From: Clostridiales bacterium oral taxon 876 str. F0540
GTDB taxonomy: Bacteria > Bacillota > Clostridia > Clostridiales > Clostridiaceae
Reading direction: 5' to 3'
Assembly: GCA_000466585.1 (NCBI GenBank)
Contig: KE993508.1
Location: forward strand, 270,811 to 334,810
DNA length: 64,000 bases
Part shown: positions 43,191 through 50,367 of the stretch, piece by piece
Numbering within the stretch: the stretch's first letter is position 1
How the letters are laid out: every line of letters starts with the position of its first letter
Notes under the pieces: generated by a model
Databases searched by the model: none
Told to the model about the DNA's origin: nothing
The model's input: the letters and a program-made list of their open reading frames with translations, nothing else
Position numbers and translations under genes: made by a program

Positions 43191-43407
43191 AGTTGAACAT
43201 ATCCTTAATACGCTGTGTGAGCGTAGGCAGGATCGTATTGCCAAACAAGGCATACAGCCCCGCGAGGATCAACGCGCCGATCACGACGGCCATTAAAATT
43301 TTAATGGCCGTATCCACAAAACCTTCCCCGCGATGGTCTGAAAGAGCGGCTTTAACAGTCAAAACTTTCATAGTAACAGCACCTTTTACGTTTCTAAACA
43401 TTTTCAT
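43180..43407 (-). CDS. Flp pilin-like small protein (DUF6133-like)
   Basis: Protein of 75 residues: basic N-terminus, SDHRGEGF, then one helix (VDTAIKILMAVVIGALILAGLYALFG) and a short tail NTILPTLTQRIKDMFNYAG. The Gly-Glu-Gly before the helix mirrors the DUF4320 pseudopilin of the same operon and is a likely cleavage site for the adjacent prepilin peptidase. It is first in the pilus operon, the usual place for the major pilin. GGAGG precedes the start by nine bases. Confidence 0.75.
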   Translation of the reverse strand: MKMFRNVKGAVTMKVLTVKAALSDHRGEGFVDTAIKILMAVVIGALILAGLYALFGNTILPTLTQRIKDMFNYAG

Positions 43408-43444
43408 ATTGAGTAACCTCCATTAAATTTGTTTGGATTGAAAT

Positions 43445-43849
43445 TTACATACCGCCCATCTGCATGGCAGGCTGAGAAGCCTCCTGCTGCGGGGCGGCAT
43501 TTTGTCCTTCCCCCTGATGGGGAGCGGCATTCTGACTTTGTGCGAGAGCCTGATTGTAAGCACCAATGACGGCCTGATTGAGCTGCTCCCTGAATTCCTT
43601 GGTGACCGGAAAGCAGATATCCTTGTACTCACCGTTTCCAGTTTTATAGCTGGGCATGGCCACAAACAGTCCCTTGCTGCTGTCCACCACCTTGACATTA
43701 CGGATGGCGAAGCAACCGTTCAGATTGACGGATGCCATAGCCTTTATACTTCCTTCCGGGCGGATGGCGCCGATCTTTACATCCACTTTCATTGGAAGCT
43801 GCGCCGTATTTTTCGGTGCGACGGCTTTGCTGGTTCCCATTTCTTCCAT
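43445..43849 (-). CDS. SpoVG family protein
   Basis: Protein of 134 residues. The core MKVDVKIGAIRPEGSIKAMASVNLNGCFAIRNVKVVDSSKGLFVAMP in pattern, with YKDICFPVTKEFREQL, is the SpoVG nucleic-acid-binding family. A Gln/Ala-rich tail ending QPAMQMGGM is added. The chosen start (MEEMGTSK) has AGGAAAAGTAT upstream and excludes an out-of-frame overlap with the next gene. A terminator separates it from the YodL gene. It heads the pilus block and may regulate element genes. Confidence 0.88.
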   Translation of the reverse strand: MEEMGTSKAVAPKNTAQLPMKVDVKIGAIRPEGSIKAMASVNLNGCFAIRNVKVVDSSKGLFVAMPSYKTGNGEYKDICFPVTKEFREQLNQAVIGAYNQALAQSQNAAPHQGEGQNAAPQQEASQPAMQMGGM

Positions 43850-43880
43850 ATACTTTTCCTCCTGTGATTGATTTTGAATA

Positions 43881-43903
43881 TAAAAAAGACAGCCTGCGCT
43901 GTC
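43881..43903 (-). terminator. Terminator after the YodL-domain gene
   Basis: GACAGC/GCTGTC stem followed by TTTTTTAT on the minus strand, 14 bases past the stop codon. Confidence 0.8.
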
Positions 43904-43916
43904 GTTGAACCTTAGG

Positions 43917-44465
43917 TTATAGCTGCATGGTCTGGGCTTGGGCGAGAGGCTTGAAGTTAATCTGTTTGAAACCGAAGCGATCAACATAGTGGAACTCGCT
44001 CCCGGTATCGTCGTAAAGCTCCACCACATCGGACATGGAGAGGGAGTGACCGGTAAAACCTTCAGGATGCTCCACGTTGAATTTGGTGTAGGTGCTTTCC
44101 AGATCGTTGGTTTCCACCTCGCCGTCATAGACAGCCTCGTAATCCCGCATATTGGGTTCCCCGAATTTTTCGACCATCTCATCGTAGCCGATAAAACGCA
44201 TCCGGATATCCGATTCCGGCTTGAGCTGCCAGATGCGGCAGTTCTTCATAGGAGTGATTTCCCGATTTTCCCTTTGTCCGTTCATGAGCCGGTCAAACAC
44301 ACCGTCCACCCATTTCACCTCGGACACATCCTTTTGCCGGGAGAGAAAATCCTTCAGCTCCTGCGATTCAAACAGCGGATCAACCACAGCCTTGCCGCCT
44401 GAAACATATCCGGCTGCATTTCCGTAATACAGGATGATGTCCTTTTCCATTCGAATACCGCGCAT
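43917..44465 (-). CDS. YodL-domain protein
   Basis: Protein of 182 residues. The C-terminal half (NCRIWQLKPESDIRMRFIGYDEM, LSMSDVVELYDDTGSEFHYVDRFGFKQI in pattern) is the YodL-like domain seen in polyvalent and transfer-associated proteins of Firmicutes elements. The N-terminal part (KDIILYYGNAAGYVSGGKAV) is not recognised. It ends AQAQTMQL. GAAAGGGGGATCGCC precedes the start. It may be delivered to or act in the recipient, but the activity is unknown. Confidence 0.72.
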   Translation of the reverse strand: MRGIRMEKDIILYYGNAAGYVSGGKAVVDPLFESQELKDFLSRQKDVSEVKWVDGVFDRLMNGQRENREITPMKNCRIWQLKPESDIRMRFIGYDEMVEKFGEPNMRDYEAVYDGEVETNDLESTYTKFNVEHPEGFTGHSLSMSDVVELYDDTGSEFHYVDRFGFKQINFKPLAQAQTMQL

Positions 44466-44480
44466 GGCGATCCCCCTTTC

Positions 44481-45050
44481 TTATGTCATTTTGATTCCTC
44501 CGTTCTGCGGGTTGCGGAAGGCTTCCAGTTCCTCTTGGGACGGATGCAGGAGCCTGCCGTTCGCCATTTCCAAAACGCAGAAATCGTCCCGGTCGCAGAT
44601 CATAATGCGGTGCTGATAGGACTTCTGCATTTCCACATAGCCCAGAACTTCCTGTTCGCTGCACAGCCAGACACCAGCGGCGTACCGGCCATCCGGCAGA
44701 AAACAGTAGCCACTGTACTTCGGTTCATGATCTTTCAAATCCAGCGCCCCAACTGGCCTGATTTGGGAAAGCTGCAGTTTTGCACTGTCCGGCAGCAGTT
44801 CCGTTTTCAGAATTCCGATTACTTCATTGCGCTTTTTCAGAGAAAACTCCCCAGTACGTAGGGACACCAAAAACACGGCGCATCCGCTTGGATTGGCACC
44901 GGCCCCATTTCCACAGAGGCAAAAATACAGTTGATTTTGGTTGCATGGCGGCAGCGCCTCGCGGTTCAAGACTACGACTCTGCCTTTGATGGAGCAGGAA
45001 GAGCCTGTTTCCGCACAATCGCTTTCCATATAGATTTCTTTTGCGTCCAA
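44481..45050 (-). CDS. Conserved ICE protein of unknown function
   Basis: Protein of 189 residues with a Cys-rich N-terminal half (ETGSSCSIKGRVVVLNREALPPC, FCLCGNGAGANPSGC) and C-terminal beta-rich part (YAAGVWLCSEQEVLGYVEMQKSY). The tail is GGIKMT. The start is a TTG supported by AGGAGGTGTGAGAA; the ATG seven codons later has no ribosome site. It lies next to two AbrB-like genes. No function is recognised. Confidence 0.68.
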   Translation of the reverse strand: MDAKEIYMESDCAETGSSCSIKGRVVVLNREALPPCNQNQLYFCLCGNGAGANPSGCAVFLVSLRTGEFSLKKRNEVIGILKTELLPDSAKLQLSQIRPVGALDLKDHEPKYSGYCFLPDGRYAAGVWLCSEQEVLGYVEMQKSYQHRIMICDRDDFCVLEMANGRLLHPSQEELEAFRNPQNGGIKMT

Positions 45051-45053
45051 TTC

Positions 45054-45341
45054 TCACACCTCCTTTTTCTGCTTCAACAGCTCCGTCAGTTCGGCAATCA
45101 GACTGAGGCGGGTATCATCCGGCATAGTCTTGAAGGCCGCGCGGACATAGGCTTCCACGGCCTCCTGCGACTGATCGCCGACTTCGATAATGTCTACCTT
45201 CCGCACACTGACTTTGCCGTTTGACATTCCAAGACGCACAATGTCGCCGTAATCCATGCCTGCGGCGATACGCAGTTCCTTGGGAATCAGGACGCGGCCT
45301 TTGCCGTCGATCAGTTTATACACGGGTTTCCCGTTACTCAT
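45054..45341 (-). CDS. AbrB/MazE-type transcriptional regulator
   Basis: A 95-residue protein with an N-terminal swapped-hairpin AbrB domain: VYKLIDGKGRVLIPKELRIAAGMDYGDIVRL in pattern, then VSVRKVDII, and a helical C-terminus. AbrB-type proteins bind DNA as dimers; the domain is also used by antitoxins, but no toxin gene lies beside it. The start overlaps the stop of the next AbrB-like gene, so the two are coupled. Confidence 0.85.
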   Translation of the reverse strand: MSNGKPVYKLIDGKGRVLIPKELRIAAGMDYGDIVRLGMSNGKVSVRKVDIIEVGDQSQEAVEAYVRAAFKTMPDDTRLSLIAELTELLKQKKEV

Positions 45342-45582
45342 TTGGCAGCCCTCCTTCCATCAGAACACTTCGGACGGCGGCATCGCTGATTCCCAAATCA
45401 TGAAATAGCGTCATAAGCGGCGCGGGGATACCGTCCAGTGCATCGCCTGCGGTAATGATTATCACGCCGGGAACGCACTGTATCTCCAAGTCACAGTTTC
45501 CGGTAATCTCTGCAGCTTCCAGAAGGCATCTTGGAATGACAAGATCATCAAGCTCGCAGAGGTCGGTATTTTCTGTTTTCAT
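45334..45582 (-). CDS. AbrB-like small protein
   Basis: An 82-residue acidic protein: LDDLVIPRCLLEAAEITGNCDLEIQCVPGVIIITAG in pattern, resembling an AbrB/SpoVT fold with the R-x-L-L-E-A-A segment. A helical tail follows (MTLFHDLGISDAAVRSVLMEGG). Its end overlaps the downstream AbrB-type gene by eight bases, so they may form a heterodimer. This assignment is by pattern and weaker than for the neighbour. Confidence 0.65.
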   Translation of the reverse strand: MKTENTDLCELDDLVIPRCLLEAAEITGNCDLEIQCVPGVIIITAGDALDGIPAPLMTLFHDLGISDAAVRSVLMEGGLPNE

Positions 45583-45595
45583 AGGCCTTCCTCCT

Positions 45596-45985
45596 TCAAA
45601 TCCCCATTTTGGGGGCGGTTGTTTGTTGTTCTTCTGTCGACTTCATTTGGCTGACAAAGGTATTCAGTTCATCTCCGGTGAGTGAGATTTTGGCTATTTC
45701 AAGCTGACTCAGAATATCCGTGATGTTCTGATACTCGTCGGCCAACGCCTGCATTTTTTGCGCTGTATTGTAACCGCCGCAGGTGCGGGTGTATGCTTTA
45801 AACAAGCAGTCATACAGCCCGGTTTCCCGGTTGGGCAGCACGGAAAGATACAGCCCGACCGTTGCCTTGTCCGATGTGCAGATATAAAGCTCGTCATGCA
45901 TGCTGCCGACCGCCAGCTCCTGCAGACCGTTTGTTTTTTCTGAGATCAGGCTTTTAGCCCATCTCATTTGTTCGATACCATTCAT
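45596..45985 (-). CDS. Conserved ICE protein of unknown function
   Basis: Protein of 129 residues, helical, starting MNGIEQMRWAKSLISEK and continuing ELYICTSDKATVGLYLSVLPNRETGLYDCLF in pattern. The tail is Glu/Gln/Thr-rich and ends APKMGI. The start is set by GGAGGTGATGAGG and overlaps the end of the DNA methylase gene. No function is recognised; it lies at the right accessory end of the element. Confidence 0.65.
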   Translation of the reverse strand: MNGIEQMRWAKSLISEKTNGLQELAVGSMHDELYICTSDKATVGLYLSVLPNRETGLYDCLFKAYTRTCGGYNTAQKMQALADEYQNITDILSQLEIAKISLTGDELNTFVSQMKSTEEQQTTAPKMGI

Positions 45986-46925
45986 CCTCATCACCTCCGT
46001 TCTCATCAGAAAAAAGATTAAGCTGCTTTGGTTCGGCGTTCCGGCGCTCCTTTGGATCGTAATTGGTGATGATTATCTCCGGGTATTCACAGCCGCTGTC
46101 ATACCGCTGCGCGAGATTGTTGATGCGGGTAACGGACAGAATGTAAAATCCGGCGTATAGCTCACGGATGTACTCACAGTCGTTGTAGGACACCATCCAT
46201 TTTCCTTTGCAGCTTTTAAGCGTATCCCGGAGGCGTTTATGATCTTCCTTCCGGAACACTACGGCATAATGCCCTTCGGTTTCGTAATAGGGCGGATCGC
46301 AATAAAAAAAGGCATTGTCCCGGTCGTACTGCCGGATCAATGCCTCAAAATCTTTATTTTCCACAACCGTATCCGCAAGCCTGCGGGAAGCTTCCCATAT
46401 GAGAAAGAAGGTTTTCCGCACATCACATGGCTGGCAGCTGTAGGAAGTACAGCCACTGCCATAGCTGTACCGGATGAGCTTATAAAAGGCGGCGGCTCGG
46501 CGCACATCGCTTTTTTTCGCGTTTCCCAGCATCAACTCCTTCATATCCTCAAAATCCGGAGGGGGCAGGTTGTGCCGCGCCAGTTCCAGCTCTTCCGAGA
46601 GATATTCCTGTGTAAATTCTTCCTTTTCAATGAATTTGCGGATAACATGGAACTCATCTCTTGAATTGATGGGGAGAAAGCCAAGGTGCCGTAGAAATTC
46701 CCATGTGCGGGTTTTGACACAGTAAAAAAGATTAGCCAGATTGGAATTGAAGTCGTTGTAAACCTCCATTGCGTTTTGATCCGGCTTTTTACCGAACAAT
46801 ACCCAGCCGCCGCCACCGAACACCTCAATATATCTGCCGTAATCCTTGGGGAAGAGCCGGTATATAACGTTGCGGAGCGCCTTCTTGCCGCCGATCCAAC
46901 TGATAAAGCTATTGATAAGCATCAC
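45954..46925 (-). CDS. DNA adenine methylase (D12 class)
   Basis: N6-adenine methyltransferase of 323 residues. The N-terminal motif X and I region is INSFISWIGGKKALRNVIYRLFP with YIEVFGGGGWVLF. The catalytic DPPY motif lies in NAFFYCDPPYYETEGHY. No restriction gene is beside it, so it is an orphan methylase, likely protecting the element from host restriction or serving in regulation. The start is GTG-ATG; either is possible. It ends in a polar tail (RTNEMG). Confidence 0.9.
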   Translation of the reverse strand: MMLINSFISWIGGKKALRNVIYRLFPKDYGRYIEVFGGGGWVLFGKKPDQNAMEVYNDFNSNLANLFYCVKTRTWEFLRHLGFLPINSRDEFHVIRKFIEKEEFTQEYLSEELELARHNLPPPDFEDMKELMLGNAKKSDVRRAAAFYKLIRYSYGSGCTSYSCQPCDVRKTFFLIWEASRRLADTVVENKDFEALIRQYDRDNAFFYCDPPYYETEGHYAVVFRKEDHKRLRDTLKSCKGKWMVSYNDCEYIRELYAGFYILSVTRINNLAQRYDSGCEYPEIIITNYDPKERRNAEPKQLNLFSDENGGDEDEWYRTNEMG

Positions 46926-46992
46926 CTCACTTTCAAAGCAGCCTCACATGACTTCAGTTGTAACCGGAAGCCCTGTGATTGCTATTTCTGTT

Positions 46993-47685
46993 CTATGTTA
47001 GAACTGCCGCGATACCGTGCCGCCTTATTAGAAAGGCGTTAATGATCAGGCGGAGCAGCTTATCATTAATCAGTTCCGGATCGCTCAATTCCGAAATAGC
47101 GATCAGGTCTGTACCGTGGTACAGATCCCTTGCTGTATGGAATATGGCGTAGCCATCCAGATCCACACCGTGAATGCGAATATCTTTAAAGTGGATACTG
47201 CTCTGATTGATGAAGTCTTTTGATTGCTTCCAGAGGAAGGCATCGGAAGTCAGCAGGAAAACAGCCGCCGCATAGGCTTCGGAAAGGTTCAAAAGCGGAA
47301 ACAATCCGCTTTTTCGCAGGCTTTGAAATCTTCTGCGGTGTTCCGTGTTTCTGAAAAACATTGGATTCGCCTCGCTTTCTTTGAGCAGCTTCTCAATCCG
47401 CGAAGCAAATGTCCGAAGCTGGATTTCACTTAGGAATAGCTGGAGCAGTTCCCCGTAGGATACGCAACCGGCTGCGATTCGCTCCGGAAGGCATATACAG
47501 CCTGCAGAGCCGCAGCATTTTTTCTTTTCTGTTCTTTGTGTGCAGAACAGGCAATCACAGTCGGTGCCGGTATATTTGTAACGGCTTCTCATAACTCCGG
47601 TGCTTCGGGAAGAAAAGCCGGGAATTAATTGCATTTCTATTTCAGTTAAGGCGAGAGGCGTGCCTCTCATGAACCTCGCTGGCAT
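46993..47685 (-). CDS. Cys-rich conserved ICE protein of unknown function
   Basis: Protein of 230 residues. The N-terminus MPARFMRGTPLALTEIEMQLIPGFSSRSTG leads to a Cys cluster DCDCLFCTQRTEKKKCCGSAGCICLPERIAAGC that looks metal-binding. A C-terminal helical domain follows (FRNTEHRRRFQSLRKSGLFPLLNLSEAYAAAVFLLTSDAFLW in pattern) reminiscent of DUF6075-like proteins. The start is set by AAAGGACTGAGAACA. It is the first gene of the leftward operon that fills the element and lies behind a terminator-like hairpin. Confidence 0.65.
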   Translation of the reverse strand: MPARFMRGTPLALTEIEMQLIPGFSSRSTGVMRSRYKYTGTDCDCLFCTQRTEKKKCCGSAGCICLPERIAAGCVSYGELLQLFLSEIQLRTFASRIEKLLKESEANPMFFRNTEHRRRFQSLRKSGLFPLLNLSEAYAAAVFLLTSDAFLWKQSKDFINQSSIHFKDIRIHGVDLDGYAIFHTARDLYHGTDLIAISELSDPELINDKLLRLIINAFLIRRHGIAAVLT

Positions 47686-47741
47686 TGTTCTCAGTCCTTT
47701 CGTCGCGCTCTGCAGGGCAATACTTTTTGAAAAATGGCAAT

Positions 47742-47785
47742 AAAAAAAGCGGCTGTGTTTTTCAGTTACGAAGAACACAGCCGCT
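47742..47785 (-). terminator. Terminator at the right end of the ICE
   Basis: The 12-base-pair stem AGCGGCTGTGTT/AACACAGCCGCT is followed on the minus strand by a run of seven T. It sits upstream of the first element gene, so it shields the element from host read-through or acts as an attenuator. Confidence 0.8.
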
Positions 47786-47833
47786 CAAAGATTACCCGGC
47801 CGGGTGCGTTATTTTGTTTTCAAATGTATGGAA

Positions 47834-47863
47834 AAGAGGCCATACCATTTTGGCATGACCTCT
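47834..47863 (-). terminator. Second hairpin at the right end
   Basis: On the minus strand AGAGGTCATGCC pairs with GGTATGGCCTCT (two G-T pairs) and is followed by TTTTCC. It is terminator-like and part of a tandem set at the right boundary. Confidence 0.55.
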
Positions 47864-47882
47864 GATCTCTTTATGCTATATA

Positions 47883-47914
47883 TGATTTAGCCCTCAAAAA
47901 GAGGGTGTGCATCT
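47883..47914. repeat. Candidate right terminal inverted repeat of the ICE
   Basis: Read on the minus strand it begins AGATGCACACCCTC and ends GGCTAAATCA, matching the left-end candidate in order and spacing with a two-base offset. If it is the element end, the ICE spans about 39.9 kb and the host tRNA terminator begins immediately outside. Confidence 0.35.
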
Positions 47915-47923
47915 ATGAAAAAC

Positions 47924-47954
47924 GGGAGTCTTGAATTTCTCATTCAAAACTCCC
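47924..47954 (-). terminator. Terminator of the tRNA-Leu transcript
   Basis: GGGAGTTTTGAAT/ATTCAAGACTCCC on the minus strand forms a 13-base-pair stem (one G-T pair) followed by GTTTTTC, about 55 bases past the tRNA 3' end. Confidence 0.8.
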
Positions 47955-48010
47955 GCAACCCGCATAAACACTGGCTTTATGGGCCATGAATCTATATTGG
48001 GCAATTGTCT

Positions 48011-48093
48011 TGGTGCGGATAACAGGATTTGAACCTGCATGGTTTCCCGCTAGAACCTGAATCTAGTGCGTCTGCCAGTTCCGCCATATCCGC
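48011..48093 (-). tRNA. tRNA-Leu (anticodon CAG), CCA encoded
   Basis: The minus strand begins GCGGATATGGCGGAACTGGC and ends CCTGTTATCCGCACCA, so the acceptor stem GCGGATA/TATCCGC closes and the CCA end is encoded. The anticodon stem CTAGA/TCTAG encloses TTCAGGT, giving anticodon CAG. A long variable arm (GCGGGAAACCATGC) is typical of class II tRNA-Leu. It lies three bases after the transglutaminase gene, so it is probably co-transcribed with that operon. Confidence 0.97.
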
Positions 48094-48096
48094 AAT

Positions 48097-50367
48097 TTAA
48101 TATTGTTTTATCTTTTTATATAATACCACAACTTTATTTTTTAGCAAAGACATTTTTTTAAAATAATAATATTTTTTAATATAATACTCCAATTTTGACT
48201 GATTAATCTTAATGCGATTTTCAATAAAACTATAGTACGCCTTTTTATCGAATTCTTTTGGTTCCTTTTGCCCATAATATTCTCTGTAAGCTAAGACCGA
48301 TACAGCTTTAACCTTTTCAGCAAGGCTTTCATCCATTGTGTTAATAATATTGCTATCCGGTGCAAATTCCGAATTTCTATAACCTATAGTTTCTAATCTG
48401 GAAAGAGAATACTTATAAATAGGAATTGAACTTTTATTATTAAGCATTAGTTTTCTCTTTATATTAAAATATAAAACCGCACTAATATTTATTGCAATAA
48501 TTATGATTAATATATAAATAATTTTTAAGATTACTGGTGGTATAGTTATGCCATTTGCTTTATTTTCACCTATTTGATTAGCATTTGAAGAAGGTCTTTT
48601 GGAAGGATCATTTTTATTCGAACCTAAATCTATACCAGGAGTATTCCCGGTTTTTATCTTATCAGCTTCTTCTTCATTATGAATTACTTCTACTGCATTA
48701 GGTACCGCGTCAACAGTATACCACATTCCTTTTTCTGCACTGTCCATATATAAGACTTCACTCCAGGCATGTGCATTTTCATTTCTAACTACATACAGTC
48801 CATCGCCGTCTTTTTCATTTGACATGTTAAAACCTTCAACATACCTTGCCGGTATTCCAGCAATCCTGCACATTATGGTTTCAGCAGTTGCAAAATAAGT
48901 ACAGTAACCCTTTTTCTCAGTGAAAAGGAAGTAATCTAAAAATTCTTGTCCTTCGGGAACTTGAGAAACTTTTAAGGTATATGGATAATTTTTATTCAAA
49001 TAATCCCTTATGGCATTAACCTTTTCAAAATTATTCTTCTTACCTTTTACCAGATTATAAACCAAATCATAAGTTCTTGAGCTTATATTATCCGGAAGCT
49101 GTAAATATTTTTTATAGTTTTCAGAATAATATACTCCACTTACTTCATTCACTTTATCAGTATTGTTTTTTAATAACTGCTGGCCTTCATAATTAAGACT
49201 ATAAAAATAAACTGAGTAGGGACTTACCAAAACCTCGTTACTTATAAGGGTTGGTATATCATCATAGTAAATATACCCCTTTGTAATCTCTGCATTATAT
49301 GGAAGAGAGGGGGTAAAAATAGTGGACGTATTTAATTCTTGAGGAATTATTTTAATTACCTGATTTAATTCACTATATGACTTATAAAACTTATCTTGAG
49401 ATACTACCTCCTCCTTAGATTTTTTAACCTTATATTTCTTTTCATCTTGCGACCAGGAAAAGCCATCATAAACTTCCTTTACAGTACCTCTTAAATAATA
49501 AGGTTTCTCTGAATTGACTTTAAAAGCTGTAAGCTTATTTAAAACTATTGGACCTCCAAGCTTTTTCTTATTATTATCATAGCCTGAAAAACTCAAATCA
49601 TATTTATACTTTTTGCCCATCTCTTGCTGGGTTTCACTTGAATTTACGAACTTATTATAGAACTTGCTCTGCAGCTCCGACGAGTATTTACCGGAGTAAT
49701 TTTGAGGTAAAATATTTGAAACTCCGGCTATCATTAAACTTACTATAATTGTATAAATAAATATCTTATAGGATTGTATCTCTATCTTTATACCCTTTTT
49801 AGATAGTTTTTTAGTATTTATAATAAAGCTATTAATACAATATGTACTAAGTGTTATCAATACATAATAAAACAAAGTTATCTTGATTTCTTCCGTATAC
49901 CCTAAATACCAAAGGGTAACTATTAAAGCTAAATTCAAAACGAGTACGGAGTTAGGAAAACCTTTTGAGCTTAATGAAATAGTTATTATAGTGATAATAG
50001 GAAGAATCATGATAAAGATGGGTTTAAAGTTTGCAAAATCAGTTGGCATTGCTTTTGCAACCAAGCCATTGATAAAATTAAAGTTATCAATAATCTGCTT
50101 AAGAAAAACAGCTTTAACATAATTAAAATTAAGAAAGCAGTATACTACTACAGACCCCACTAAAAGCAATATGATAATTGTTTTCATAAGTTTGCTTTTA
50201 ACACTTGAAAAACACCAATAAAATAAAATCCCTATAAGATATAGCATAGTTATAAATAGATAATTAAAGTTTTCTATCTTATAACATATCTTAGTTAGGG
50301 CTACTATAAATATAATATTGATATAAATTAATATTATAAAAAATTTATTCTCTTTAAGAAAATTCAT
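48097..50367 (-). CDS. Transglutaminase-like membrane protein (TgpA-type)
   Basis: Membrane protein of 756 residues with about six N-terminal helices, an extracellular domain, a transglutaminase-like core and one more helix near residue 615 before a cytoplasmic tail. The catalytic Cys is in EKKGYCTYFATAETIMCRIAGIPARYVEGF in pattern, the His in NENAHAWSEVLY, and the Asp in WYTVDAVPN. In such three-gene sets (MoxR-DUF58-transglutaminase) the protein is thought to act on the cell surface, but the substrate is unknown. Its start overlaps the DUF58 stop. Confidence 0.9.
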   Translation of the reverse strand: MNFLKENKFFIILIYINIIFIVALTKICYKIENFNYLFITMLYLIGILFYWCFSSVKSKLMKTIIILLLVGSVVVYCFLNFNYVKAVFLKQIIDNFNFINGLVAKAMPTDFANFKPIFIMILPIITIITISLSSKGFPNSVLVLNLALIVTLWYLGYTEEIKITLFYYVLITLSTYCINSFIINTKKLSKKGIKIEIQSYKIFIYTIIVSLMIAGVSNILPQNYSGKYSSELQSKFYNKFVNSSETQQEMGKKYKYDLSFSGYDNNKKKLGGPIVLNKLTAFKVNSEKPYYLRGTVKEVYDGFSWSQDEKKYKVKKSKEEVVSQDKFYKSYSELNQVIKIIPQELNTSTIFTPSLPYNAEITKGYIYYDDIPTLISNEVLVSPYSVYFYSLNYEGQQLLKNNTDKVNEVSGVYYSENYKKYLQLPDNISSRTYDLVYNLVKGKKNNFEKVNAIRDYLNKNYPYTLKVSQVPEGQEFLDYFLFTEKKGYCTYFATAETIMCRIAGIPARYVEGFNMSNEKDGDGLYVVRNENAHAWSEVLYMDSAEKGMWYTVDAVPNAVEVIHNEEEADKIKTGNTPGIDLGSNKNDPSKRPSSNANQIGENKANGITIPPVILKIIYILIIIIAINISAVLYFNIKRKLMLNNKSSIPIYKYSLSRLETIGYRNSEFAPDSNIINTMDESLAEKVKAVSVLAYREYYGQKEPKEFDKKAYYSFIENRIKINQSKLEYYIKKYYYFKKMSLLKNKVVVLYKKIKQY

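Noticed and set aside
43445..44182. Long version of the SpoVG gene starting inside the YodL gene
   Set aside because: The first 110 codons are an out-of-frame shadow of the YodL gene; a proper ribosome site precedes MEEMGTSK.
48011..48093. tRNA-Leu as the attachment site of the ICE
   Set aside because: The element uses serine recombinases, which do not typically target tRNA genes; the tRNA is intact, its own terminator lies between it and the element, and no tRNA 3'-end copy is seen at the left end.
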